Positions 51,597 to 60,600 of a DNA stretch of 64,000 nt are shown piece after piece. A model generated the notes under the pieces. The model had not been told where the DNA came from. It did no database searches and worked only from the letters and a program-made list of their open reading frames with translations. Made by a program: the position numbers and the translations under genes. This stretch comes from Ligilactobacillus sp. WC1T17 (GTDB lineage: Bacteria; Bacillota; Bacilli; Lactobacillales; Lactobacillaceae), in the NCBI GenBank assembly GCA_900110005.1, contig FOCC01000009.1, positions 24,785 through 88,784 on the forward strand, given 5' to 3'. Position 1 is the stretch's first letter. Every line of letters begins with the position of its first letter.

Positions 51597-53900
51597 ATGG
51601 CGGAAACAATTAAGCAACAAGAACAAAAACGAATGGATATGGTCGTTTCAAAGATTAAAGAAGCTGAAGCTAAAGCACAAAAGAAAATCAAACAAGTAAA
51701 AAAAGATACGGCTGCCATCCAAGCCGATTTTAAAAATAACGTCCGGATTAAAACAAGCTCTTATTCTGGAATGATGGAAACAGCACTGACTGTCCGCCAA
51801 CAGCAGCAGCAATTGGCTGAAAGAGAAAATAACCGCCAACAAGCGCAAAATCGGCTGGATATTTTGCAGCGCCTGGAAAAAAAGCCTTACTTTGCCCGCA
51901 TTGATTTGCAGGAAGCAGACGAAGCTAAACCGGAAAAAATTTATATCGGTTTGGCCACTTTTTCGGACGGACCGAATGATTTTTTGGTTTACGACTGGCG
52001 GGCACCAATTTCCAGTGTTTATTATGACGGCAAATTAGGGGCCGCTCAATATGAAACCCCCGTTGGCGTACGTAAGGTCGACTTACTGCTTAAAAGGCAG
52101 TTTATGGTGGAAGATGGCCGAATTTTAACGGTGTTTGATACGGATGAAACGGTGGGCGATCAAATGCTTTTGGAAGTTTTAGATGAAGCGTCTGATGTCA
52201 AGATGAAGAGTATTGTGACCACGATTCAAAAAGAACAGAATCAAATTATCCGCGATACCAAGTCTGATTTGCTTTTTGTACAGGGAGCGGCTGGCTCAGG
52301 AAAGACATCCGCGGTCTTGCAGCGGGTCGCTTACCTTTTGTACCGGTACCGGGGCAAGATTACCTCAGGCCAGATTATCTTATTTTCACCTAACCAGCTT
52401 TTCAACGACTATATTGACCAGGTTTTGCCGGAATTAGGCGAGCACAATATGGTGCAGATGACTTATTATCAATATACGCAGCGCCGTTTGCCCAAGATAA
52501 AAGTTGAGACCTTAAAAGAACGGTTTGAAGAAGATAACCAGGGTTCAGCCAAGCAAGTTAAGACTTTAAAAGACAGCTTGAAATTTTTCCAGGCCATGAC
52601 GGTTTACAGCCACTATTTGGAAACAAATGGGATGCGGTTTAAAAATATCATGCACAATGGGGAAATCTTTTTCTCAAAACAAGAAATCAAAGCAATTTAC
52701 TATTCCTTCAATAAAAATTATTACTTGGGCATTAGGTTGGAAGCTACCCAAGAAGAGCTGTTAAAACGTCTTAGTTCTAAGATCGGCCATTTAGCTCGCA
52801 CGGATGAAGTACAAAAGGCGGTTCAAGACTTAACGCCTCAGGAACTCAATGAATTGTACGGTGATCATCCGCGTAATTTTACTAATGGGGATAAGGAATT
52901 GCTCTTCTTATGCAAACAGTATGTTTTGCGTGATTTGGAAAAGGTTGCCAAAAAAATCCGCAAGAAGCGCTTTTTGAACCCTAATGCACAGTATATCCAC
53001 TTTTTGCGGCACTTGCCTGAATTAATAGCCGTGGAAAAATATGGTCTGACTGAGGATGTTTGGCAAGATAATGTTGCTTCGGTGGTTGAAGCATTGAAAA
53101 AAGGCAAGATGTCGATGACGGATGTGACGGGCTATTTGTATTTATATGACCTGATTACCGGTCAAAGCGGCGATACGAAGATGCGTCACGTCTTTATTGA
53201 TGAAATTCAAGATTACACCGCCTTTCAGCTGGCTTATTTGAAGACCAAATTTCCTAAAGCCCATTTCACCATGCTGGGTGATTTGAATCAGGCCATCTTT
53301 ACCAAGGAAAATAGTCATAGCCTCTTAAATGAATTGGAATCGTTATTTGATCGGCAAAAGACCAAGGTTATTCAGCTGACCAAATCTTACCGGTCAACCA
53401 AGCAGATTACTGATTTTACCAAAGAAGTTTTGCTCAATGGCGAAAAAGTGACGGCCTTCAACCGCAAGGGCGCTTTACCAACAATAACACTTGACCAAAG
53501 CCAAGAAAACCTAGTAGCTGATGTCATTAAACAATTGGCAGAAAATGACCAGCAGAAAATGACCACTGCCATTATCGCTAAAAGCTTAAAGGAATGTGTG
53601 GATTTATTTGAAGCGTTAAAGCAAAAAAATATTAAGACCACAGTCATCCGCACCGAAAATCAACGCTTAGTTCCAGGCACTATTATTGTGCCAGCCTACT
53701 TGGCTAAGGGCTTGGAATTTGATGCGGTCATTATGTGGAATGCCAATGCTGAAAATTATCATGAAGAAGATGAAAGACAGCTGGTTTACACGATTTGTTC
53801 GCGTGCGATGCATAAGCTGGATATCTTAGCTCAAGGGGAACTTTCACCTTTATTTGACCACGTCTCACCTGAATTGTATCAGCTGATTGACCGCAGATAG
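51597..53900 (+). CDS. helD: HelD-like RNA polymerase recycling helicase
   Basis: A 767-residue UvrD/Rep-superfamily ATPase of the HelD (helicase IV-like) family. A long coiled coil (about 1-75) comes first, then Walker A GAAGSGKTSAVLQRVAYLLYR near residue 233, Walker B/DExx VFIDEIQDYTAFQ near 530 and the late motif KGLEFDAVIMW near 703. In Firmicutes HelD frees stalled RNA polymerase from DNA. The ATG follows AAAGAGG. The promoter has three 11-bp repeats, which is unusual. The structured repeat array starts 16 bases after the stop codon with no terminator between. Confidence 0.88.
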   Translation: MAETIKQQEQKRMDMVVSKIKEAEAKAQKKIKQVKKDTAAIQADFKNNVRIKTSSYSGMMETALTVRQQQQQLAERENNRQQAQNRLDILQRLEKKPYFARIDLQEADEAKPEKIYIGLATFSDGPNDFLVYDWRAPISSVYYDGKLGAAQYETPVGVRKVDLLLKRQFMVEDGRILTVFDTDETVGDQMLLEVLDEASDVKMKSIVTTIQKEQNQIIRDTKSDLLFVQGAAGSGKTSAVLQRVAYLLYRYRGKITSGQIILFSPNQLFNDYIDQVLPELGEHNMVQMTYYQYTQRRLPKIKVETLKERFEEDNQGSAKQVKTLKDSLKFFQAMTVYSHYLETNGMRFKNIMHNGEIFFSKQEIKAIYYSFNKNYYLGIRLEATQEELLKRLSSKIGHLARTDEVQKAVQDLTPQELNELYGDHPRNFTNGDKELLFLCKQYVLRDLEKVAKKIRKKRFLNPNAQYIHFLRHLPELIAVEKYGLTEDVWQDNVASVVEALKKGKMSMTDVTGYLYLYDLITGQSGDTKMRHVFIDEIQDYTAFQLAYLKTKFPKAHFTMLGDLNQAIFTKENSHSLLNELESLFDRQKTKVIQLTKSYRSTKQITDFTKEVLLNGEKVTAFNRKGALPTITLDQSQENLVADVIKQLAENDQQKMTTAIIAKSLKECVDLFEALKQKNIKTTVIRTENQRLVPGTIIVPAYLAKGLEFDAVIMWNANAENYHEEDERQLVYTICSRAMHKLDILAQGELSPLFDHVSPELYQLIDRR

Positions 53901-53916
53901 TAATTAAAAAAAGCAC

Positions 53917-54771
53917 CTTTGGCTCGTATGGGCTTAGTGACAAGGAACTACTCCTCGGGGGCTTGACAGCCCCGCTTCGTCGCAGTCCGCTTGTCATACA
54001 GCCCATAACCGCTCCCAAAAGCACCCTGGTGTAGTACGGCTTTTGGTCGCATGGGCTTAGTGACAAGGAACTACTCCTCGGGGGCTTGGCAGCCCCGCTT
54101 CGTCGCAGTCCGCTTGTCATACAGCTCATAACCGCTCCCAAAAGCACCCTGTGTAGTACGGCAAAACTTCGCATGAGCCTAGCGCTAAGGACCTGAAGGC
54201 TAGGAGGGGACAAGCCCCTCGCGTCGCCATCAGGCCAAGCTTAGCGTACGGCTCATAAGCGCTCAGTTTGCACCCTGGTTTAGTCGGGCTTTTGGTCGTA
54301 TGGGCTTAGTGACAAGGAACTACTCCTCGGGGGCTTGACAGCCCCGCTTCGTCGCAGTCCGCTTGTCATACAGCCCATAACCGCTCCCCAAAGCACCCTG
54401 TGTAGTACGGCAAAACTTCGCATGAGCCTAGCGCTAAGGACCTGAAGGCTAGGAGGGGACAAGCCCCTCGCGTCGCCATCAGGCCAAGCTTAGCGTACGG
54501 CTCATAAGCGCTCAGTTTGCACCCTGGAGTAGTCGGGCTTTTCTTGGCAAGCTCCTAGAGCTAAGACCCTAACCCCTTGGGGCTTGACAGCCCACGGCGG
54601 GGTCAGGACACTTAGCTTACGAAGCTTAACCGCCAAGAAAAGCACCCTATTTTAGTCGGGCTTTGGCTCATATGAGTCTAGAGCCAAGGCCTAAATGGCT
54701 AGGAGGGGACAAGCCCCTCACGTCGCCATTTGGGCAAGCTTGGCTTACGCCTCATGACCATTCGCCAAAGC
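53917..54771. repeat. Array of seven tandem structured repeats
   Basis: Seven GC-rich units of about 105-112 bp begin near 53917, 54039, 54161, 54288, 54410, 54537 and 54660 (period 122-127), joined by a conserved linker ACCCT-N(3-5)-TAGTNCGG. Each unit folds into a long three-level hairpin. Outer stem pairs change together: GCTTTTGG/CCAAAAGC, GCAAAACT/AGTTTGC, GCTTTTCTTGGC/GCCAAGAAAAGC, GCTTTGGC/GCCAAAGC. Second-level stems also covary (ACAAG/CTTGT, CTAAG/CTTAG, CCAAG/CTTGG), and the tip keeps GGGG...CCCC with CGTCGC. Units 3 and 5 are nearly identical, as are 1, 2 and 4, pointing to local duplication. Reading frames inside it are by-products of GC-rich DNA. Confidence 0.85.
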
Positions 54772-54829
54772 ACCCTGGTTTTGTGTTAAAATAAAAGCGT
54801 ATTGATATTGTAGATTAAGGACAAGAATA

Positions 54830-55750
54830 ATGGAAAATCAAATTAATTATTATAAAATTGAACGTGACGAATGGCGCAATTTTTATAAAGATCATATTCC
54901 TGATTTAACCGAAGAGGAGCTAGAGCGTATTAAGTCATTAAATGACCAGATATCGCTAAAAGATGTCGCTGATATTTATCTGCCAATGGTGCATTTGCTA
55001 GGGATGTTTATGAAGCACCAGCAGGCTTTGCAGCAGGATCAGGCTAAATTTTTAGGCATTAAAACACATAAGGTTCCATTTATCTTGGGGATTGCCGGCT
55101 CAGTGGCGGTAGGAAAAAGTACTACAGCACGGTTGTTGAAAAATCTGCTCGCGGAAGTTTATCCCCACAAAAAAGTACAGCTGATTACGACGGATGGTTT
55201 TATTTATCCGAATGCATTGTTGAAGAAAAAAGGCATTATGGCGCGCAAGGGTTTTCCGGAAAGCTACGATATGCCGCGGCTGATTAAATTTGTCAATGAT
55301 GTTAAAAATGGGATTCCCGCCAAAGCACCGGTATATTCGCACAAGGTCTATGATATTGTGGCTGATAAATTTGATATTATTGATAAACCTGACATTTTAA
55401 TTGTCGAAGGGATTAATGTCTTGCAGCTGCCTAGTCATGAACCGATTTATGTCAGCGACTTTTTTGATTTTTCGATTTATGTGGATGCCAAAGAAAGTTA
55501 TATTAAACGCTGGTATTTGGAACGGTTCGGTTTACTGCTGGATACAGCATTCAAAGATCCGACTAATTACTACTATCCTTATGCCATCGGCGACCGAAAA
55601 GCAGCTTTTAAGATGGCTGCTAGAGTTTGGCAAGAGGTCAATCATCCTAACTTGCTTGATTATATCCTGCCGACCAAAAATCGCGCTGATTTGATTGTGG
55701 TCAAAGGCAAAGACCATTTGATTAAGGAACTTAAATTGCGCAAATATTAG
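54830..55750 (+). CDS. coaA: Type I pantothenate kinase
   Basis: A 306-residue CoaA that phosphorylates pantothenate, the first step to coenzyme A. Walker A is GSVAVGKSTTARLL near residue 92; LITTDGFIYPNALL, RKGFPESYD and IVEGINVLQ are family motifs. Length is normal. It follows the repeat array by about 60 bases; the weak TATTGATATTG stretch there may hold its promoter. Confidence 0.95.
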   Translation: MENQINYYKIERDEWRNFYKDHIPDLTEEELERIKSLNDQISLKDVADIYLPMVHLLGMFMKHQQALQQDQAKFLGIKTHKVPFILGIAGSVAVGKSTTARLLKNLLAEVYPHKKVQLITTDGFIYPNALLKKKGIMARKGFPESYDMPRLIKFVNDVKNGIPAKAPVYSHKVYDIVADKFDIIDKPDILIVEGINVLQLPSHEPIYVSDFFDFSIYVDAKESYIKRWYLERFGLLLDTAFKDPTNYYYPYAIGDRKAAFKMAARVWQEVNHPNLLDYILPTKNRADLIVVKGKDHLIKELKLRKY

Positions 55751-55782
55751 CTAAAACCGATTAAATTTAAATCTATGAGCTT

Positions 55783-55815
55783 TAATAACCGTCTTTTGAT
55801 GGTTATTTTTATTAT
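55783..55815 (+). terminator. Terminator after coaA
   Basis: AATAACC / GGTTATT stem followed by TTTTATTAT. Confidence 0.65.
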
Positions 55816-55842
55816 AAATTGCTAAAATGTCCGTGAAAAGGT

Positions 55843-55871
55843 TTGACCTAGCGTAAGTCAATCTGTACAAT
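55843..55871 (+). promoter_or_regulatory. Promoter of guaA
   Basis: TTGACC (55843-55848), 17-bp spacer, TACAAT (55866-55871). TTGAC...GTCAA (55843-55862) forms an inverted repeat within it, a possible operator. No purine riboswitch is seen in the short leader. Confidence 0.75.
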
Positions 55872-55909
55872 GTAGTAAAGACAAATATTAAACTAATGAG
55901 GTGACCAGC

Positions 55910-57463
55910 GTGGCTAATGTTGATATGCAGGCTTTTGACAAGATTATCGTCTTAGATTTCGGCAGCCAGTATAACCAGTTGATTACCCGCCGTATTCGTG
56001 AATTTGGCATTTATTCTGAATTGCTGTCACATAAATTAACAGCAGAACAGATTAAAGCCATGAATCCTAAAGGGATTATTTTATCCGGCGGGCCTAACAG
56101 TGTATATGATGAAGATGCTTTTAAAGTTGATCCGGAAATCTTCAATTTAGGGATTCCTGTTTTGGGCATTTGCTATGGTATGCAGCTGATGGCGCATGAA
56201 CTGGGCGGTAAGGTTGAAAGTGCGGCAAATAAAGAATATGGTAAGGCTGAAATTGAAATTATTTCTGCCGAGGCCAAAATGTTTAAAGATTTGCCCCAAA
56301 AGCAAGATGTTTGGATGAGCCACGGCGATTTGGTGACCCAAGTGCCTGCAGGTTTTGAAGTCGTAGCGAAGAGTGCCAACTGCCCAATTGCTTCGATGGC
56401 TAATGATGACCGCAAACTTTACGGTTTGCAATTCCATCCGGAAGTACGCAATACTGTTTATGGCAATGATATTTTAAAGAACTTTGCCTTTAACGTTTGC
56501 CAAGCTCAGGCTAACTGGACGATGGATGACTTTATTTTGATGCAAGTTGAAAAGATTCGCCAAGAAGTCGGGGATAAAAAAGTTATCTTAGGTCTTTCCG
56601 GCGGGGTTGATTCTAGTGTAACGGCAGCTTTATTAAATAAGGCTATCGGTCAGCAATTAACCTGCATTTTTGTCGACCATGGTTTGCTTAGAAAAGATGA
56701 AGCCAAGCAAGTGATGGCAGCTTTGGCAGAAGGATTAGGGGTTAATATTGTCAAGGTTGACGCGGCTAAGCGCTTCTTAGGCAAGCTTAAAGGTGTCAGC
56801 GACCCTGAACAAAAGCGCAAGATTATTGGCAAGGAATTCATTGAAGTCTTCAATGAAGAAGCGCAAAAATTAAAAGACGTTGATTTCTTAGCTCAAGGTA
56901 CGCTTTATACCGACGTGATTGAATCAGGCACAGATACAGCTAAGACGATTAAATCACACCATAATGTCGGCGGACTTCCTAAGGACATGCACTTCAAATT
57001 AATTGAACCGCTTAGGACTCTATTTAAAGATGAAACCCGCCAGCTGGGCGAAAAATTAGGCATTCCCCATGAACTCGTGTGGCGGCAACCATTTCCAGGG
57101 CCTGGTCTCGGTATTCGCGTTATTGGTGAAATTACCGAGGATAAATTGGAAATTGTCCGCGATTCAGACGCTATCTTACGTGAAGTAATTGCCAAACATG
57201 GTCTTGATGAAGAGATTTGGCAATACTTCACGGTTTTGCCAGGGATTCGTTCCGTTGGTGTGATGGGCGACGGCCGGACTTATGACTATACCGTCGGCAT
57301 TAGAGCCGTAACCTCGATTGATGGGATGACAGCTGACTTTGCTAAGATTCCTTGGGATGTTTTGCAAGAGATTTCCGTTAGGATTGTTAATGAAGTCGGT
57401 CACGTCAACCGCGTCGTGTATGACATTACCTCTAAGCCGCCCGCAACAATTGAATGGGAATAA
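55910..57463 (+). CDS. guaA: GMP synthase (glutamine-hydrolysing)
   Basis: A 517-residue GuaA converting XMP to GMP. The N-terminal glutaminase domain has the Cys in [10 protein letters not shown] and LQFHPEV (His, Glu); the synthase P-loop is [11 protein letters not shown]; the C-terminal dimer domain ends with the KPPATIEWE tail typical of GuaA. The GTG at 55910 follows GAGGTGA; an ATG 12 bases later is possible. Fully conserved housekeeping gene. Confidence 0.96.
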   Translation: MANVDMQAFDKIIVLDFGSQYNQLITRRIREFGIYSELLSHKLTAEQIKAMNPKGIILSGGPNSVYDEDAFKVDPEIFNLGIPVLGICYGMQLMAHELGGKVESAANKEYGKAEIEIISAEAKMFKDLPQKQDVWMSHGDLVTQVPAGFEVVAKSANCPIASMANDDRKLYGLQFHPEVRNTVYGNDILKNFAFNVCQAQANWTMDDFILMQVEKIRQEVGDKKVILGLSGGVDSSVTAALLNKAIGQQLTCIFVDHGLLRKDEAKQVMAALAEGLGVNIVKVDAAKRFLGKLKGVSDPEQKRKIIGKEFIEVFNEEAQKLKDVDFLAQGTLYTDVIESGTDTAKTIKSHHNVGGLPKDMHFKLIEPLRTLFKDETRQLGEKLGIPHELVWRQPFPGPGLGIRVIGEITEDKLEIVRDSDAILREVIAKHGLDEEIWQYFTVLPGIRSVGVMGDGRTYDYTVGIRAVTSIDGMTADFAKIPWDVLQEISVRIVNEVGHVNRVVYDITSKPPATIEWE

Positions 57464-57572
57464 AAGACTTATTTAATTTGATTGCGGAACCTTGATTTAA
57501 CGGTATCTTAGAGAAGCAACACCTACTAAAAAAGAGACTGGCAGACATGGTTGTCTGCCAAAAGTCTGCAAT

Positions 57573-57608
57573 GAACTATCTAGTTTTAGCCAACTAGGTA
57601 GTTTTTTG
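57573..57608 (+). terminator. Terminator upstream of the restriction gene
   Basis: AACTATCTAGTT / AACTAGGTAGTT stem with six T. A second hairpin GGCAGAC / GTCTGCC lies just before it (57540-57559). Confidence 0.7.
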
Positions 57609-57662
57609 TTTAGAGAAATTGTTAAAATAGGAGACAGTAAGCAATTAATTGGGGGAAAATAA

Positions 57663-60600
57663 ATGGCAACCTTTAACGAACTGATCGAGCAAATTGACAA
57701 TAATTTGCCTAACGATGGTAAGCATACCCGGGACCGGGGAACAGCATTTGAAAAGATGGCTGTTGCTTACTTCAAGAATGAACCAGCCTACAAGAATAAA
57801 TTTAGTAATGTTTGGATGTTGTCGGAAGTCCCAGCAGAATATAATATCTCTAGAGTAGACACTGGGGTTGATATTGTTGCTAAAAACCGGGTAAGCGGTA
57901 AACTCACGGCTATTCAAGCTAAATTTTATAAGGGCAAGGTCAGCAAGGGTGATGTAGATTCTTTTGTGGCTGAAGCAAGCAAGAATTATTACGCAGACGG
58001 CATTTTAATCACGACTACGGATGATTGGAACAAGCACGCTGAAAATGATCTAGAGGGTCTCTCTAAGCCTATTACCAGGATTGGCTTGTCCCAGCTGGAA
58101 AACGCTGATATTGACTGGCAACTGTTTGACTTTGATTCTAAAAATGAAAATCTGCGTCATAAAACCAAGAAGATGAGAGATTACCAAATTGAAGCCGTTG
58201 AAAAGTCAGTGGCTTATTTTAAGGATCACTCACGTGGAAAGCTGGTTATGGCTCCAGGGACTGGGAAAACCTTTACTAGTTTGAAGATTGCAGAAGCCTT
58301 GATGAAAGAATCTGGCAAAGATATTTATAATGTCCTTTATTTGGTTCCAAGCATCCAGCTGTTATCTCAGACCCTGTTTAGCTGGAACAGTGATGTTAAT
58401 CCAGATTTGCAGATGGACTCTTTCTCTGTAGTTTCGGACAGCAAGGCAACTAAGCAAAAGACCGGGGATGATGAGTTAAGTGCAAAAGACATTGGCTTCC
58501 CGGCTACCACTAACGTGGATCAGTTCATGGAGAACTACCATGCTTTGAAGGATGGAGACGGCAAGCAGATTAGAGTAGTCTTTTCAACCTACCAGTCAAT
58601 TGATGTTATTGGCCGGGCTCAAAAGCAAGGCTTCCCAGAGTTTGATCTGATTATTTCAGATGAAGCGCACCGGACAACTGGTGCGGCGCAAATGGGTGAT
58701 CCAACGGTATTTACCAAGGTTCACTCAAACCAGAATGTAAAGGGAAAGCTTCGCCTGTATCAAACCGCCACTCCGAAGGTTTACGGTAGTGATGCTAAGA
58801 AGAAGGCTGAATCTGAAAGCTACGTCATTTCATCAATGGATGACAAAGACATTTATGGGGAAGAAATTTTCCGTTTGGGCTTTGGGGATGCAGTTAACAG
58901 AGGCTACTTGACTGACTACAAGGTTTCTGTCATTGCGGTTAGTGAAAGCTACATCAACAAGAATATGCAGTCCATTTTATCTAATGATGATAGTGAATTA
59001 GTGACTGATGACGTTGGTAAAATCATTGGTGTTTGGAATGCCATGGTTAAACGTAATGGCAAAACGGGCGTTATTGAAGGCGCACCAATGAAGCGGGCAA
59101 TCCTATTTACTGACAAGATTGTTCATTCAAAAGAGATTACGGATGAATTTAATAGTGTCGTTAATGACTATCTGGACGATCAAAGCGAAGGTAGCTACTA
59201 TGTGAACGTTAAGCACGTTGACGGCGGCTTAAATGCGTTGCAGAAAAAGAATGCCCTTGATTGGTTAGAAGGTGACATTCCCGAAAATGAAGCCCGTATT
59301 CTGTCTAACGTCCGCTTCTTAACTGAAGGAATTGATGTTCCGAACCTGGATGCTGTCATTTTCTTCAGCCCGAAGAAGTCACAGGTTGATATTGTGCAAG
59401 CTGTTGGCCGAATTATGAGACGATTTGAAGGCAAGAAATACGGTTATATCATCCTGCCGATTGTCATTGATGCAAACGTTGATCCAGCAATGGCATTGGA
59501 CAATAACAAGAAGTATCAACAAGTTTGGCAGGTATTAAACGCTCTGCGCTCTACTGACGAACGGTTTGAAGCAGAAATTAATAAGCTGGAGTTAAACAAG
59601 CATAAGTCAAAACGTTTAACGATCAATCCTGTTCATAATCACCCAAGCAGACCAGTTACTCAAAAGCGGGGAGAGGAAGCAGAGAGAAAGCGGGAGAATG
59701 GTGAACAGCTTAGTCTTGACTTGAATACGGATGAAGTTTCTGATATAGAGCAAGCCTTTTACGGCAAGATTGTTAAAAAAGTTGGGGACCGTCGGTATTT
59801 GGAAGACTGGTCAGCTGATGTTGCTAGAATTGCCCAGCGGCACATTACCAAGATTAAGGATCTGATTGACAGTCAAAGCGGGGCTAAAATGGCCTTTGAT
59901 ACCTTTATCAAGGGCTTGCGCTACAACATTAACGATTCAATTGATGAAGAACAGGCTATTGAGATGCTGGCCCAGCACTTGATTACCCAGCCTGTTTTCC
60001 AAGCTTTGTTTGGCGAATACAGCTTTGTTAACAATAATCCGGTTTCTAAGGCAATGAACGACGTTATCTCTGCCTTCTCTTTGTTTGGCTTTGATAAAGA
60101 GCAAAAGGAATTGGAGCCATTCTATGAATCGGTTAAGTTGCGGGCATCAGGTATTGATAATGCTGAGGCAAAGCAGAAAATTATTGTTACTCTGTATGAC
60201 AACTTCTTCAGAAAGGGCTTCAAGAAGACCACGGAGCAGATGGGGATTGTCTTTACTCCAGTGGAAGTAGTAGACTTTATTGTTAAATCTGTTGGCTGGG
60301 CTTTAAAGAAGTATCTTGGGAGAAGTTTGGCGGATGAAAATGTCCACATTCTTGACCCATTTACTGGGACCGGGACTTTTATTACCCGGACACTTCAATA
60401 CTTGAAGCAACAGATGGATGAAGGCAAGATTACCTATGCGGACATTTTACGGAAGTACATGCACGAACTGCATGCTAACGAGATTGTTCTGCTGAGCTAC
60501 TATATTGCGGCGATTAACATTGAAACGGTTTTTGATGAGGTTAATGGGCCAGATGAAGGTTATGTTCCGTTTAACGGGATTGTTCTTACGGATACATTTG

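Noticed and set aside
53731..54462. Minus-strand reading frames in the repeat array, with repeated protein sequence
   Set aside because: They repeat because the DNA repeats; no ribosome sites, they cross stems of the structured units, and one runs into helD antisense. Treated as by-products.
53917..54771. CRISPR array or integron attC cassette array
   Set aside because: Units are self-complementary, spacers are not unique short sequences, no cas or integrase genes, and attC core sites are missing.
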